In this document: positions 22,006 through 33,968 of the stretch, piece by piece
Numbering within the stretch: position 1 is the stretch's first letter
How the letters are laid out: each line of letters begins with the position of its first letter
Assembly (NCBI GenBank): GCA_034440635.1
Contig: JAOTON010001681.1
Location: 1,404,001 to 1,468,000, forward strand
DNA length: 64,000 nt
Direction of reading: 5' to 3'
From: Lepas anatifera
Lineage: Eukaryota; Arthropoda; Thecostraca; Lepadidae
The notes under the pieces: model-generated
Databases searched by the model: none
What the model saw: the letters and a program-made list of their open reading frames with translations, nothing else
Told to the model about the DNA's origin: nothing
Program-made: the position numbers and the translations under genes

Positions 22006-24310
22006 GCAGTGGATAGAGTTCTGGCGTCAACGTGTAGTGGAGTGGGGTCCTAATGTGCCCCCTAAGGTCTAACAAAAAAACCAAGAAAATTGGAAAAACG
22101 CTCGTTGAGGTGTCTGTGAGGGGCTGTGAGGTGATCTACATTGTGGCCGATGCATACTGACCTGGGTCAACATATTCATGGTCAAATGAGGTCATAAAGG
22201 TAAATCTGGGCCTGGCTGAGGATTAATTGGGAAATGCACTGATTATGCAGAAAAAAGTCAGCAGTAAATTGGACGTGGACTAGTTTAGATAAACTTCGTT
22301 TACGCATGTGTACTATAAACTGGTTAAATTTTCATAATGAGAATATGAGACATGACGCACGATTAGATAACAGTCAGAATTTATCTAAAATTGGTAGAGA
22401 TGGTGATAAAATCTAGCAGCCGGTTTCCGCCAGGATGTTGAATGGACTCACCAAACATTGCGACCTAAAAGGCAGGGACAGTAAAGATTGTCCGCTAAAA
22501 CCGGACGCCATAGAGTGAGTGCAATGCTATTGACCATCTGATTTCTGAAAAAAACATTTAACGTGAGTTATGTGGCAAGAAAAATGGCGCCGTCTGCTCA
22601 CTGCACGCACTCCAACGCAGTGGCGGCAGTTCAGCCACACTAGCGCAAGTGGTGTAGGCGATGCTGCTCACGGTCTGCCACCTACGAACAAGACCGCAGC
22701 ACGTAAGCACGGTCAAGATAACAATGTTAAAACATCGTTATTTCATGCCGGATGTATCTTGCTGGCTTTCTGTAGGTCATTCCAAGTCATGCATCTTCCA
22801 TACGCGCCAGTCTGATGCGCCAGTGCTCATATTTTGGCTGGACTCTGAGACGCAGCTGACCCTCTGCTATGATCATGATTTTTAATGCAGCCAAGAACAA
22901 GAGTTGGTATTCTTAATCTAAAAAGTACCCTTTTTGAATTGGTTGTAATTATAATCGTTCCATCATTTTTAAGAATGGTATTTTGACTAGTCATCATGCT
23001 TGACCCGCAGTGATGTTTATAGTGTATGATCACACGTCTGTGTTTTTGTCTTGTTTACAATGTCTATTGCCAGTGATTCCTACCTAGCCGTTTTATATAT
23101 CTCAGTTTATTTTAGCACTCTGAGAATATGGGACGTTATATATCAGTCACAGTTATATATCAGTCAGAATTTATCAACACTAATGTGTATATAAATAGCC
23201 CATAAGGAATACGAACCCGGGAAGGAAGCCGGAAGAGTTGACTGGATCTCGCGGTCTAAAAAGAAAAGAAAAAGAACCTTGTTTGTGAAAAAGAAGAAAC
23301 TAAAATAAAAAAGAATCTAAAAAGAAACTTTGTGTGACTCAGCGCAGAGGAATTTAATCCACAGTAGCGAGATCAAATAGGGGGCATTCGTCTAGCAAGT
23401 GATTTACCTTAGAGGGGCGCAATACACTTACTTTTCCCTATTAGCTTCAATACCTACGTTTTTATTGACATGCTGAAATAAATCCTAGTTATGTTGTGTT
23501 ATGTTATAAGTTATGAGCTTTAAAAAAAACTAAAAAAACTTGATTACGAAACTGTCAATTATTGTTGTATCTTCGACAAAATTTTTGGAGGCCACTCAAC
23601 TATTATTAAAATATGTTAGCAGTGCCGGTAAAAGCTGGAACCTGCTCTTCAACTCAATCTTTTCAAAAGCTATTTTAAGTTTTTAAAGTAATTGTTTGTG
23701 TAATAAAAATGTTTGTTCACCTGATTTGTATTTACCTTAATTTTACATAGCCCATAAAAATACGAAATGAAACAGCTTGCCCTAAAAGTGGCGCATAAAA
23801 TAATAACTCAAGTCTTCAATCGTTTCGTACCTCAGGTCTTCAGTCGTTTTCTAAAAAAAACCGGGATGACGAAACTTTTGCGTCGGATACGTCACGTGAC
23901 CCAGGTATGAGAATTACTGAGCTTCTGATTGGTCAATTGTGATTTTTTAAAGTCCTGTATTTCTGTTTCAAAAGAGTCTTGGAATATTGTTTTTCTTTCA
24001 AGTAATTTTTTTATATGATAGTTCTAGGTTCTATACCACTGTTTAGGACAGATAGGACTTAGTTCTTTGAGAAATTGATGGTCATAGCCGAGGTTACGTC
24101 ATTTGATCGATAGTGAGAATTATCGATAAGTCGTCTAGAAATGTTGACTTTGGGAGTGATTTTAAGGCATTTAGAGGCGAAATTCGCCCAAATGAGATTA
24201 GGACTTCTGAAACACCATTTTGTGACCTTTTGATCTAGGCCATACAATGTTTTCGCGTATCTCCCTCTAAACAGAGTGGGCCAGTGACGCCCTATTTTTT
24301 ACTAGAGCCA
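22006..24310. other. no gene recognised; one dispersed repeat fragment
   Basis: The piece at about 23200-23256 (AATACGAACCCGGGAAGGAA ... CTGGATCTCGCGGTCT) is nearly identical to 28303-28357 next to the 69-bp minisatellite. A few TGACCT/AGGTCA motifs at 22150-22200 may be decayed family A sequence. No coding frame is recognised. Confidence 0.45.
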
Positions 24311-24311
24311 G

Positions 24312-26470
24312 GATACGATACGATACGATACGATAATTTATTCATATACAATGGTTTTCAAAAGGTTACATCGAGATCGGCGCAAAAGTCCTAGCGGACT
24401 TAACTCAGGGCGCCTTTCTCAAAATTATCTATAAACTTGTAGGTTCGTAAGCACAACAGGTAGACACACATAGTCACGAAACATAGACGAACCAACGTGA
24501 CACTTGACATTTAAACATTTAAACAGTTCCCAACCGGCAAATTTCGCTCGCGGTCTCCGTAGGTGACAGCTCTGCGAGCGGGAGCCCACCGGACGTGCCC
24601 ACCGCCTGGCCGGCGCCCACTATGCTGGGACAGCCGGCGCCACGTGACCACTCCGAGTCTTAAGTGAATCTTCTTGATTTTATCAGAAAATTTTGGAAAG
24701 CTTTGGCACCTCCCGTCCACTGCCCTCGTCCAGTCCAATACCAGATATGAGAAAGTCAAGTTGCGATTGAAGAGGAAGTACTCGGAGATTGTGGCCTAAA
24801 AGTGTAATAGTGTGAAATAGTTCGGCACGCACATCATTATAAAGAGGACACTCTAGAACAAAATGTTTAATAGTCTCGGTCCGAAAACCACAGGAACACT
24901 GTGGCGAAGGTTTTTGTATGGTTTGGAAGAGGTGATAATTAAGTGCGGAAGCTCCAACTCGGAGTTGTGTGTGGAGTTTGTTACCAATTTTGGAGCCGAG
25001 TGCGAGGTACTTAGGAGCGGGCATCCGTCCGAAATATTCTAGGGTTTTTTGTTTGAAAGCTGCAGCGTTCAAATTTCCGAATTTCGATGGGCAGGTTATT
25101 CCAGTCCCTTGAGGTCTTCGGAATAAAAGAATTTTGGAAAAGGGATGTTCGTATTTGTGGCTGCGTAACTGTTAGTGAATTTCTAAGAGTCCTGCCGGTG
25201 TGAAAGTATCGTGTTTCTGGAATAATCGATCGAATGTAGTTGGGTGTGGGTGAGTTTGGCTGCTTAAGTTTGTGAAATTCGTGTAACCTGTGGACTTTAC
25301 GTCGAGTTTCCAGTGACGTCCATCCCAATTCTACGTGCAGTTTTGATGTGGGAGTTCTCATACGTGCCCCTGTTATGAGTCTGGCCGCTCTATTTTGGGC
25401 TCGTTCAAGTCGGAGGGCGTCAGCTTTTGTTATCAGGCCGTCGTAAATTGTGTCACAGTAGTCGAAGTAGGGTCTAACGTAAATAGTGTATAGTTTGTCG
25501 AGAATGGGTCTTGGAAGGTGTTGGGCGATAGGATAGAGGGGACCAAGTGCTCTGTATACTTGTTTTAGGGTGTTGTTGATATGCTCGTGGAAGCGAAGGT
25601 CACTGGAGAAAGTAACGCCGAGGTGTTTATGAGTTAGGCTCTTTGAGACGGCGAGGCTACCAAATGTTAAAGTTGGGTCCATTCTTTCACGACGTAAAGA
25701 AAAATTTTGCTGGATTGTTTTTGATGGATTGAAAGTTATGGCCCAGTCTTGACCGTATTGATTAATTTCGTCTAGGTCTCTCTGTAGTGACGTCTGGGTT
25801 TCCTGGGCGTCAGCTGGTTCGTATGATCTGTAAAGTGATGTGTCGTCAGCAAAGTATAATGTCTCATTCGTCGTCTTTGTAGAAAGTCCGTCAAGGTACA
25901 TTATCGCCAATAATGGGCCTAATACCGAGCCTTGTGGACATCCTGCTGACAAAGTTTTGAGGCAAGATTGAGAAAATGAGGCTTTTGATAATCCCTGAGG
26001 TGTGGATGGTGCGTGCTGGGGGTCGGTTGGACCAGTCTGGGTCGTTGAAGCGTCGTTTTCAATAACTACACGTTGCTGTCTGTCAGTCAGATACGATCTT
26101 AGCCAATTTAGCAGCGGTCCTGTGAGTCCAAAGTCGTTTTCACACTTAAAAAGAAGTCCGTCGTGCCAAATTTTGTCAAAGTATTTTGAGATGTCCAAAT
26201 ATATAGCTGTAAATTCTTGCCCATTGTCCAGTGCGTCGTATAAGTTATGAGTCAGGTAAGTGAGTTGAAGTTGCGTATTATGATGCGGCCGGTACCCGCT
26301 CTGTTTTTCAGTAAGGAGCTGATGTTCGGTCAGATGGCTGTAAATTTTTTGAAAAACAATTTTTCTAGTATTTTGGAGACACAGCAAAGGAGAGAAATTG
26401 GTCGATAATTGGTTGGCTCCGATGGAGAGCCCTTTCCTTTAAATACTGGCTTCACATTGGCTACTTATAT
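24312..26470 (-). mobile_element. 5'-truncated non-LTR retrotransposon (LINE-2 of this window)
   Basis: Lies on the minus strand. The 3' end is a tail of about five GATAC/GTATC pentamers (24312-24336), preceded by a 3' UTR (24337-24682) and the reverse transcriptase. The detectable coding part begins at about 26465 with a VKPVFKGKGSPSEPTNYRP segment. The endonuclease is missing. The short tandem tail again fits a CR1-like LINE, but the protein and the tail sequence (GTATC rather than AGGTA) show it is a different family from LINE-1. Confidence 0.85.
24683..26470 (-). pseudogene. LINE reverse transcriptase with two frameshifts
   Basis: Three frames together cover the protein. Frame one (26465 to about 26370) reads NYRPISLLCCVSKILEK. 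The main frame (about 26370 to 25075) carries YLDISKYFDKIWHDG, CPQGSVLGPLLAIMYLDGL, the YFADDTSLY box and RDWNNLPIEIR. The last frame (to 24683) has the C-terminal Cys/His motif CSCGFRTETIKHFVLECPL, a feature of several LINE clades. The first shift lies at a run of five A and the second near 25075 in IEIRKF/NLNAAAF. The catalytic aspartates are intact. Two single-base slips would make it inactive; sequencing error at homopolymers is an alternative for the first. Confidence 0.8.
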
Positions 26471-26503
26471 ACTTATATATTACTAATACAGGAGCGTGAT
26501 GGA

Positions 26504-28258
26504 GTGGAGCGTAATCGCCATTTTGACACATGGCCCGCACTCACACCTGGAATCACGAGGACTGAGACACCTGGACACCGCCACACAAGAGCTGGGCGTG
26601 GCTCGCACTCACACCTGGAATCACTGAGGACTGAGACACCTGCACACCGCCACACAGGAGCTGGGCGTGGCCCGCACTCACACCTGGAATCACTGAGGAC
26701 TGAGACACCTGGACACCGCCGCACAGGAGCTGGGCGTGGCCCGCACTCACACCTGGAATCACGGGGACTGAGACACCTGGACACCGCCACACAGGAGCTG
26801 GGCGTGGCCCGCACTCACACCTGGAATCACGGGGACTGAGACACCTGGACACCGCCGCACAGGAGCTGGGCGTGGCCCGCACTCACACCTGGAATCACTG
26901 AAGACTGAGACACCTGGACACCGCCACACAGGAGCTGGGCGTGGCCCGCACTCACACCTGGAATCACTGAGGACTGAGACACCTGGACACCGCCGCACAG
27001 GAGCTGGGCGTGGCCCGCACTCACACCTGGAATCACTGAGGACTGAGACACCTGGACACCGCCGCACAGGAGCTGGGCGGGCCCGCACTCACACCTGGAA
27101 TCACGGGGACTGAGACACCTGGACACCGCCACACAGGAGCTGGGCGTGGCCCGCACTCACACCTGGAATCACGGGGACTGAGACACCTGGACACCGCCGC
27201 ACAGGAGCTGGGCGTGGCCCGCACTCACACCTGGAATCACTGAAGACTGAGACACCTGGACACCGCCACACAGGAGCTGGGCGTGGCCCGCACTCACACC
27301 TGGAATCACTGAGGACTGAGACACCTGGACACCGCCGCACAGGAGCTGGGCGTGGCCCGCACTCACACCTGGAATCACTGAGGACTGAGACACCTGGACA
27401 CCGCCGCACAGGAGCTGGGCGTGGCCCGCACTCACACCTGGAATCAGTGAGGACTGAGACACCTGGACACCGCCACACAGGAGCTGGGCGTGGCCCGCAC
27501 TCACACCTGGAATCAGTGAGGACTGAGACACCTGGACACCGCCACACAGGAGCTGGGCGTGGCCCGCACTCACACCTGGAATCACTGAGGACTGAGACAC
27601 CTGGACACCGCCACACAGGAGCTGGGCGTGGCCCGCACTCACACCTGGAATCACTGAGGACTGAGACACCTGGACACCGCCACACAGGAGCTGGGCGTGG
27701 CCCGCACTCACACCTGGAATCACTGAGGACTGAGACACCTGGACACCGCCACACAGGAGCTGGGCGTGGCCCGCACTCACACCTGGAATCACTGAGGACT
27801 GAGACACCTGGACACCGCCGCACAGGAGCTGGGCGTGGCCCGCACTCACACCTGGAATCACTGAGGACTGAGACACCTGGACACCGCCACACAGGAGCTG
27901 GGCGTGGCCCGCACTCACACCTGGAATCACTGAGGACTGAGACACCTGGACACCGCCACACAGGAGCTGGGCGTGGCCCGCACTCACACCTGGAATCACT
28001 GAGGACTGAGACACCTGGACACCGCCACACAGGAGCTGGGCGTGGCCCGCACTCACACCTGGAATCACTGAGGACTGAGACACCTGGACACCGCCGCACA
28101 GGAGCTGGGCGTGGCCCGCACTCACACCTGGAATCACTGAGGACTGAGACACCTGGACACCGCCGCACAGGAGCTGGGCGTGGCCCGCACTCACACCTGG
28201 AATCACTGAGGACTGAGACACCTGGACACCGCCGCACAGGAGCTGGGCGGAGAACTGT
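26504..28258 (+). repeat. 69-bp minisatellite, about 25 copies
   Basis: Highly homogeneous head-to-tail units (GACACCTGGACACCGCCACA ... TCACTGAGGACTGA). Variation is mostly CCACAC/CCGCAC, CTGAGG/CGGGG and GTGAGG, plus the one-base-shorter unit near 27075. Because 69 is divisible by 3 the array is open in several frames on both strands (up to 452 codons). The 23-residue peptide repeats those give are not evidence of a gene. Slippage and unequal exchange explain the structure. Confidence 0.95.
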
Positions 28259-28360
28259 AGAGTAGAACGGGAACGTGGCATAAGGAACACAATGGAACGG
28301 GATAGGAATACGAACCCGGGAAGGAAAGCGAAACAGTTGGCTGGATCTCGCGGTCTGATG
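28259..28360 (+). repeat. dispersed repeat fragment shared with 23.2 kb
   Basis: GAATACGAACCCGGGAAGGA followed by CTGGATCTCGCGGTCT matches 23205-23256 in the same orientation. The preceding GGGAACGTGGCATAAGGA also occurs at 4815. It borders the minisatellite. Confidence 0.6.
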
Positions 28361-29800
28361 CCAATATGATATCCTGAAACCTGTTCTGGGCATGGCCTCC
28401 GAAGTGTCCAAGTGAGGGTGACCGAATCGTGATATGAAGGCCTACCGGCAGCTAGTCCCAGGGTCCCCCGAATACCCGTCTGGTCCGGCGGATAGCTGTC
28501 CTGCCCAAACTTGCAAGCTAGTACCACCCATAACCGACAAGAACAATAAACAAAGCATATAAGTTTCCAAGATGGATCCCGGTACCCTCAAAATTAATCC
28601 GCCTCCTTGCAGAAATCCTGGATGCATCCATTGTCCTTTGAACCTGAACACTGGTGGTTAGGTTACTACACATCAGCAGCTTTAGAAAGGCGTGTCCCCA
28701 TGGCAGAATAGTAATTACGGCAGGGCCCTGGAAGCGGCAGGAATGCTAAGCACGACCGAGGCAGACTCTGTCTCACGTCTACCAACTTCCCTCCGCGGGT
28801 CACACCAGACCGGAGAACGGCCATTCACAACTAGCTGCTGAACCCCCACCCTGTTAACGTAATATTAATAGCACAAGTTCTTCACGATTTGAACAGGTTA
28901 CCCTCTGAGGTTGCCAGGCGTTCTAATTACGTTCAATCAATAGTCTGCAGTCGGTCCGGCGCGACAGTCGCCACCGGTAGCTCCCTCCGAATGGACAGTC
29001 CACCGAGTTTACAGCTGGGGAGGCGATACCGTGCCTGGTGCCGATTCACCCCTCGGTGTTTGGACCGAGGGGAGGAGCTGTTTTCCCAGAGGCATTCAAA
29101 ATAATATGAAAACGACGGTCGTCTGTGACTTTGGAAGATTGCATTCATGTCTTAATGAACGGTCATGAAGAAGACTCTTAGCACAAACGTTTGACTAATG
29201 AGTATTACTGCAGCTATTACCGTCCGCACGGTTGGCTTGTCGGCAGGCTGCGCCTGTACGGCGGGTTATGGGTCGTTATCGATAATTGGGACGAGGCAGC
29301 TACGGCAGCGGGCGAGCCCGCTGTTCCGACGTCGGAGCCGGTCACGCACGGAAACGATCATCGCCGCATCGGCTTGGCACGACCGCACCCAGCGCACCTC
29401 TGTGGGAGGTCACACCCAGTCTGGCAGCAACGAAAACAGACTTTGGCACTACTTTCTTCTAAAAACACTCCCACTCACATGAAAAGTGCTCAGAGTACCA
29501 GGAGGCTACCCATGACACACCACAGTGCCGCCCTGTGCTACGTCTCAAGTACCTTGGCAAACGACAGTTGCCCGGAGCTCAGTGACGAAGTGTTTGGCGG
29601 CGAATCACGGCTGTAACCATCCTTCATTACGTCTCTGATATTGCCTATTCATTGGAAAAGGTACGTAAGTATCCATATTCGTACAGATTGCGTGCAGTGT
29701 GGGAAATGACTATTACGTATCGCTGCTTCAATAAACATCGGCTTGTGCCGTTCTGGCGCGGAAAACGTTGACAATGTATGTTCAGTTTGTCTATTATGTA
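28361..29800. other. no gene recognised
   Basis: Open frames at 28442-28651, 28889-29148 and 29191-29616 (141 codons) have no recognisable domain. The last lies in a fairly CG-rich segment and is the best of a weak set. Confidence 0.3.
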
Positions 29801-29804
29801 TGTT

Positions 29805-29935
29805 TCCACCACCGGGCAACGGAGCGAACACAGCGGGTCGGTCACCCTGCTGGGGTGGTGACCCCAACCACTACCGGGCAACGGAGCGAACACAGCGGGT
29901 CGGTCACCCCTGCTGGGGAGGGGTGACCCCAACCT
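29805..29935 (+). repeat. two tandem ~64-bp copies
   Basis: CACCGGGCAACGGAGCGAAC ... GGTCGGTCACCC ... GGTGACCCCAAC is repeated twice. Each copy has a hairpin-forming GGTCACCC/GGGTGACC pair. Confidence 0.75.
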
Positions 29936-29965
29936 GAGAAGTCGACGGGGATGGTGTGCGGGCAC

Positions 29966-31807
29966 CAGAGTTGTGCGTTTCAGAATTTTCTTGAGTCGAC
30001 TCAACTCAACTCAAGTGCTGAGAGCAGTTGACTCAACTCCGACCCAACTCATGATCAAGAGTTCAGTGAGTCGACTCAACTCCGACTCACGGCTAAATTC
30101 ATCCGACTCAACTCTGACTCAACTCACGACTCAACTCAACTCAAACTTCGACTCATTTGCAAAATGAAATAAATACATGATAAATATATAAATATAAAAA
30201 ATAAGAAATAAATCAATAAACCAGCAAAAATCAAGCTGTTCAGAAGGTCTGACATGAAACAGAAGATAAATGGAAACAAAATTAATTAATTGGCATTCAA
30301 GCATTGGTTAACAATTACCCAGCAACCATGAATAACTTTTTAATTCTTCCAGACTGTCACTGCCCAAAAAAGCTACCACATGCTGCAATTACTTCTAAAA
30401 GGAGCATTGCATATAAAACTGAGTAAATGAAATGGAAAGGACCCCAAAAGCGCTAGGGTTACACCAACACAGGCAAAAATGAGCCCCATACCGCCAAAAA
30501 GATTCAAGCTAAAAGAACATGATATAAACTGTATTTTGATTCGTAGGGATGGTATAGGTATTGCTTTTTATGTTAAAGAATAAGGCTAGGTAATTTTTAT
30601 AAATTAAAATTAATATCCCAAGAGTTGTATCAAAATTTAAGCAATAATTACTTAGTTGCAATTGCTAATTATAAGAATTACAGCAAACCCCAGGAAAAGT
30701 ATACCAAATATGACAAAGGACAATAACAATGAAAATTCTATCAACGTTGATGTGTTGGATTTAAATATATTCATATTTTAAACCCAATCAAATTTTCAGC
30801 TTCAGTCAGAACCTCTAATAAAATACATACCTATCGCTCTTCAAGCAAACTTGGAGAACGATTTCTTCATAGAAAATTGCTAATGTGTTGTAGCTATTCA
30901 AATAAGTACAGATGCCACGTAAGGGTCTCTGGTCAGACAAAAACAGTAGCAGGAAATACTTTCTCTGATTCTTGCAATAAAGACATCTCAACATTTTTGT
31001 CGAATCAAAGGTCCAAATTTTCAACGCTAATAGCAGTATTTGCTATTGATAGGTACAATAAAAATGGTGGCGGCAGACGGCGCATTTAGGACAAAAGAAT
31101 AAATGTAGCATGTAGGCGTATAAATATTTGCATTACTTCCTGAACTACCACGTGATATTTACACTTTTACCTTGAGGCTAGTTAAGCTTGAACCCATACC
31201 CGGCTGAATTTGTTCTTCAAAGACAGCAATGGCGGGCGCACACTATTCTCAGAAAACCACCACTGACGACAACAATCAGCGACGACGACGCGTGTTGTTG
31301 GAGTGTTTAAAGTAAAGACGTAATATTAAATATTGAAGATGAGAAGTTTTTGAGAGTTTTGAAATGTACTTTGTAGTGCGTTCCACCACTTCAAAGCCAG
31401 TAATAGGAACCTGTTTAATTTTTTGAGTGTATGTATTATTCGTGCCTAGGGATTCCTTCAGACCGGATGGGCCTTTAAAATAAGCAATTGAACCATATAA
31501 TTATTGGTTTATTGAAACAAATTGAAACTTTGATTTAAACAATTGAAACAGTGTGGGAAAATGTTTTAAAGGACGTTAAAGGAGGTTTGCAAAAAGTAGG
31601 CAAATTCAGACACTTTTACTTGACAACATGTTTACCTGTTGAGCCAACTTTTTTGTCAACTCATTTGACTCGCTGTCTTCACAACTCAACTCAACTCAAC
31701 TCACTTGTCTAATTTTTTCAACTCAATTCAACTTGAACTCAATTCGAGTCGAATGAGTCGGAATTTGAGTTGAACTCCGACTCTGACTCGTGAGTCGCAC
31801 AACTCTG
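29966..31807. mobile_element. non-autonomous hAT element with 8-bp target duplication
   Basis: Begins CAGAGTTGTGCG and ends CGCACAACTCTG, a perfect 12-bp terminal inverted repeat. Both sides carry the identical octamer GCGGGCAC (29958-29965 and 31808-31815). Eight-base duplications and CAGAG-type termini are diagnostic of the hAT superfamily. The subterminal 150 bp on each side are packed with ACTCA/GAGTC pentamers, probably transposase binding sites. The 1.5-kb interior is AT rich without a transposase frame, so it is non-autonomous. Confidence 0.9.
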
Positions 31808-31847
31808 GCGGGCACACTTCATAAGAACGCCGGACGAGGGGGTGGCT

Positions 31848-32035
31848 GATATTCTATTATATTATATTATATTATATTATTAGTATATTATTAATATTGA
31901 TTTTACTATATTATTATCAACTATTATTATTATTATTTATTTATTTACGTATTTATTTATTTATTTATTATTATTATTATTATCATTATTATTATCATTA
32001 TTATTATTAATATGTATATTAATATATTATTCATA
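31848..32035. repeat. (TTATTA/TATTAT)n low-complexity block
   Basis: Imperfect ATTAT, TTTA and TTATTA runs. The frame-free AT block lies between the hAT element and a family A fragment. Confidence 0.85.
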
Positions 32036-32047
32036 TCATACAATACT

Positions 32048-32467
32048 GAGGTTGTCAGGTCAAACAAGTTGCACGTTACAGTAGTTTGTGGGCTCTAGCG
32101 TTTGACAGAGTGGAGTTAGAATAAGTTTCTAGGCATCATTCGCTTCTTCACGTCACGGCAAATCCGATGACGTATGATAGACTATACTAGGTCAAAACAC
32201 AAAATGACCTCACCTCAGGTCACGATCACGTACTGATCCAGCATAGTCAATATGCACATCAATCTACTCGCAATAACAATTCAAACGCAATGGTGTCAAA
32301 CTAAAAGTTTTATGGTCATTTCCTGCAAAGGTATTGACCCAAGTCTGAAAACCGGCTTAAGTAGCCCAGATGACCTCTCAGAGCTCACAGGTCAAAAAGT
32401 GCAACATGAACCTGGAAAGGGGCCCAAGATAATACAGCTTTGAGAATATGAAGGTATTCTCAGCTGT
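32048..32467 (-). mobile_element. internal fragment of a TTAA family A element
   Basis: Collinear with about 51090-51515 (phrases GGGCTCTAGCG, GCATCATTCGCTTC, ACTATACTAGGTCAAAACAC, GTATTGACCCAAGTCTGAAA, AACCTGGAAAGGGGCCCA). Both ends and the outer TTAA are missing. It sits immediately next to a candidate exon, so it may lie within an intron. Confidence 0.8.
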
Positions 32468-32512
32468 CACACTGCTTCAGCTAAAGTATAAAAAATTGAG
32501 GAGGCCACCTAC

Positions 32513-32748
32513 CTGAGTTTTTTCTTGTTTTTGATACAGTTTCATGCCTACATTCCAAATATGTAGTCCGCAAAATCCTCGTTCTACACCTTTTTTGGTA
32601 ATCATCACTTGCTTTCCAAAAAAAGTTTTGGCCCGAGTAGCGTCCAAAATAACCATGTCAGATATATGATGTTTGGTCTTTTCTGAACCACCGAAGTGCG
32701 AAAAATTAATCTCTTTGAACTGAACCAATTCTCTTGATTTTTCCCATT
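32513..32748 (-). CDS. candidate internal exon, product unknown
   Basis: A 236-nt stretch is open on the minus strand and bounded by plausible splice signals. The acceptor is ...ACGAATAG before 32748, with a modest upstream pyrimidine tract. The donor is an excellent ACTCAG|GTAGGT at 32513/32512. The frame begins in phase 1 and ends on a complete codon. The 78-residue peptide (EWEKSRELVQFKEINF ... FCGLHIWNVGMKLYQK) has mixed composition unlike the neighbouring repeats and contains no stop, while the sequence turns repetitive right after the donor. I do not recognise the family. An exon of an unidentified host gene is inferred; a transposase fragment is possible. Confidence 0.4.
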
Positions 32749-33142
32749 CTATTCGTAATTTTTAAAGAAAAGATGCAAGACTTTTAACATAGAAGTCAAT
32801 GGCAGGAGCCCCGGCAGCCCCGTTCTCTCCCGACAAATGCGCAGTGTCCTGCGAAATGCGCTATCGGCGTGGTCTTTTCTTGCTATATATGTCAGGTCAG
32901 ATCACAATAAAGCATACTGTATGAGTGACGGCGGCGAAATCGCGGGCATTTTTTAACAACATTAATAAATCATTGGAAATCTAGGTTCATAAAACAGACT
33001 GCAGATTCCATATGTCCACGCAAGGCATGTCAGAGACTGTACTGGACCGGAACCCGGCCGCCCTTGGCCTTATCAGTATCGCCGATCAGTAGGGAGGGGC
33101 GAGTGTCGGGTCACTACATAACCAGTTGTAAAGATAACAGAG
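32749..33142. other. no gene recognised
   Basis: Ordinary sequence; a possible upstream intron of the candidate exon. A single GTCAGGTCAGATCA motif is near 32893. Confidence 0.35.
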
Positions 33143-33968
33143 GTGTTCCTTGCAGACTTCAAGTTCATACAGCTCATGCTGGGTATCATGACAGGGAATG
33201 CCTGTTACCCGTGTCCATGGTGCTACTGGCGGATGACTGGAGCCCATTGAGACCCAGTTGATGCCGTATGTCATAAGCGCGAGGTGGCAGCGGACCTGGC
33301 AAACTTCGTGCTACTAGGCTCCTCCAGAGAAAGCAGTCGCCGCTGTCACGGCCAGCAGGCCAGCCCGCGTCTGCCGCCTCACCTCCTCCAGGACCTCACT
33401 GCCAGGATAAGTCCAAGCACGCTTCACATCGCCCTTGGGCTTGTGAACGCGCTGGAAAAATCGATGGCAGTGAGAGCCAGCGAGGAGGAGATAGCGTGGT
33501 ATGCCCTGGCGGGTGTGACCAAGACGGTATATTAGGGCGGGACATTCGAAGGCAACGAGTGCCGCCGGCTCTTTAGGGCGGCATGTAAGAGCAGCTGGTA
33601 TGCTGCTCGCCTCTCTAGTACCATACAAGCCTTTGTTTGAGGCGCTAGACGGTGTCTACACCACCGTGTTCTCCGCCCGACATGACCTGTCCAACGATGA
33701 CCTGCTGGCCGTGGCCACGTGTGTCCAGAAGTTTGTGGCCCTGTGGATGAGCGTGACCCATGAGCCAGGCCTCACCGGTTCAGTCAAGCTGCACGTTCTC
33801 TCCGTCCATGTCCTCCAGTTCTGTGAGCGACATCGCTGTACTCCGGCGGTGTATGGAGAACAGGACGGGGAGATGGCTCACAGACGCTTCCGCCAGCTCC
33901 TGGACACGTTTAGACCAGGGGTGGAAAAACCCGCCAAATCGCCAAGCAGGGATTGCGACAGAATTTGA
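33143..33968 (+). pseudogene. broken transposase-like gene
   Basis: One frame reads FLADFKFIQLMLGIMTGNA-CYPCPWC, hits TGA at 33248, and continues in the same frame through HKREVAADLANF, TLHIALGLVNALEK and VTKTVY. It hits TAG at 33533 and goes on with GGTFEGNECRRLF. After a frameshift the frame from 33600 carries KLHVLSVHVLQFCERH and EQDGEMAHRRFRQLL. From memory, this motif order (CxxC, LHxxLGLVN, GGxFEGNxCR, KLHxxxxHV, EQxGExxH) is typical of multicopy, transposon-like invertebrate proteins of uncertain class. I cannot name the superfamily. Two stops and a shift make it inactive. High GC distinguishes it from its surroundings. Confidence 0.55.

Noticed and set aside
27101..28527. 436- and 452-codon minus-strand frames with 23-residue repeats
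   Set aside because: Produced by the 69-bp period being a multiple of three; several frames on both strands are open equally.
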